Shown one piece after another: positions 7,072-7,292 of a DNA stretch of 7,292 nt. The notes under the pieces are model-generated. The model was not told the origin of the DNA. It searched no databases and saw only the letters and a program-made list of their open reading frames with translations. Position 1 is the first letter of the stretch. Each line of letters opens with the position of its first letter. The position numbers were made by a program, and so were the translations under genes. Source of the stretch: JALTBU01 sp964410645 (GTDB lineage Bacteria > Campylobacterota > Campylobacteria > Campylobacterales > Nautiliaceae); the NCBI GenBank assembly GCA_964410645.1, contig CAYPHV010000054.1, forward strand, positions 1-7,292, read 5' to 3'.

Positions 7072-7230
7072 CTATTCTCCTTTTAGATTTATATTACAGC
7101 TTTGTAATAATGCTTTGTTTGAATTTATAATATTTAATTCTTTTTCATTTTCATTTTGAAAAGCTTTCATGTATGTCATATTTAGTGCAAATAAATTAAC
7201 ACAAATTAAAAAAAATAATAACTTTTTCAT
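7072..7230 (-). CDS. Small exported protein, 52 residues, directly upstream of the kinase
   Basis: This short gene is supported by a good ribosome site (TAAAGGG, 7236-7242, 5 nt before ATG) and by exact packing. Its ATG comes 1 nt after the stop of the gene upstream, and its TAG is immediately followed by the kinase ATG. The peptide begins MKKLLFFLICVNLFALNMTY: a Lys pair, a hydrophobic core and NLFA, a plausible signal-peptidase I site after Ala15. The mature product would be about 37 residues, hydrophilic, Asn/Glu/Lys-rich, with a single Cys at 45. The other Cys (10) is in the leader, and no lipobox is evident. The kinase ribosome site lies within codons 49-52, so the two are probably translationally coupled. 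I recognise no family. It could be a periplasmic partner of the NIT sensor, a small structural or secreted peptide, or mainly a leader that couples translation. It is a real gene more likely than not. Confidence 0.65.
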   Translation of the reverse strand: MKKLLFFLICVNLFALNMTYMKAFQNENEKELNIINSNKALLQSCNINLKGE

Positions 7231-7231
7231 T

Positions 7232-7292
7232 TTAACCCTTTACTAAATTTTCCAATTCTTTAACAGAACTGATTTTTATATTTAACAGTTTT
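7232..7292 (-). CDS. C-terminal end of an unidentified gene upstream in the operon
   Basis: This gene is cut by the right window edge. Of the three minus-strand frames here, only this one stays open to a sensibly placed stop. It ends ...KLLNIKISSVKELENLVKG at TAA (7232-7234), one base before the ATG of the small exported protein. The visible tail looks like a beta strand followed by a charged amphipathic helix, too little to name a family. The ribosome site of the next gene lies inside its last codons. That argues for co-transcription with the small protein, the kinase and the response regulator, so identifying this gene would give the best clue to what the signalling operon controls. Confidence 0.5.
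   Translation of the reverse strand, partial: KLLNIKISSVKELENLVKG
7236..7242 (-). promoter_or_regulatory. Ribosome binding site of the small exported protein gene
   Basis: On the minus strand, TAAAGGG lies 5 nt before the ATG at 7228-7230, inside the last codons of the upstream partial gene. It is the main evidence that the 52-codon frame is translated and not just spacer. Confidence 0.6.

Noticed and set aside
1..7292. Mobile element, CRISPR array, RNA gene or defence system
   Set aside because: No terminal repeats, transposase or integrase motifs, regular direct repeats, tRNA/rRNA-like stretches or toxin-antitoxin pair were seen; almost every base is accounted for by coding sequence.

Overview
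This is an AT-rich, very compact bacterial window (G+C well under 35 % by eye). It holds four complete large or medium genes, one complete small gene and a partial gene at each edge. The low G+C, A-rich purine Shine-Dalgarno sites (AAGGA/AAAGGG), futalosine-pathway menaquinone synthesis (mqnE) and a large hybrid histidine kinase next to a bare receiver all suggest Campylobacterota (for example the Nautiliales or the Arcobacter/Sulfurimonas lineages). I cannot fix the genus from sequence alone. I see no mobile elements, tRNA or rRNA genes, CRISPR arrays or long repeats.

Layout. Left part, minus strand: glnD, the PII uridylyltransferase/uridylyl-removing nitrogen sensor (53-2509), is followed by a second gene that probably starts at a TTG overlapping the glnD stop and runs off the left edge (1-56). 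Head-to-head with glnD, after a 49-bp gap, mqnE (aminofutalosine synthase) runs on the plus strand (2559-3623). Right part, minus strand, read from the right edge: the C-terminal end of an unidentified gene (7232-7292), a 52-codon gene for a small exported protein (7072-7230), a 1030-residue NIT-domain hybrid histidine kinase (3979-7071) and a 121-residue single-domain response regulator (3617-3982). These four are packed with gaps of 1 nt, 0 nt and a 4-nt ATGA overlap, so they look like one operon with coupled translation. The operon meets mqnE tail to tail with a 7-bp overlap of the coding regions.

How the genes may work together. The right-hand operon looks like a signalling unit. A periplasmic all-helical NIT domain, a family associated with nitrate/nitrite sensing, controls a cytoplasmic HisKA/HATPase core. 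Phosphate probably passes to the kinase's own receiver and, directly or through an HPt protein, to the stand-alone receiver. No DNA-binding output and no HPt domain are visible. The kinase also carries two receiver-like modules that lack the phosphoacceptor Asp. The small exported protein encoded immediately upstream is a candidate periplasmic partner. GlnD signals cellular nitrogen status through PII, so the window holds two nitrogen-related sensors, but they are not in one operon and a functional link is only inference. MqnE feeds the respiratory quinone pool and appears to be an independent housekeeping gene.
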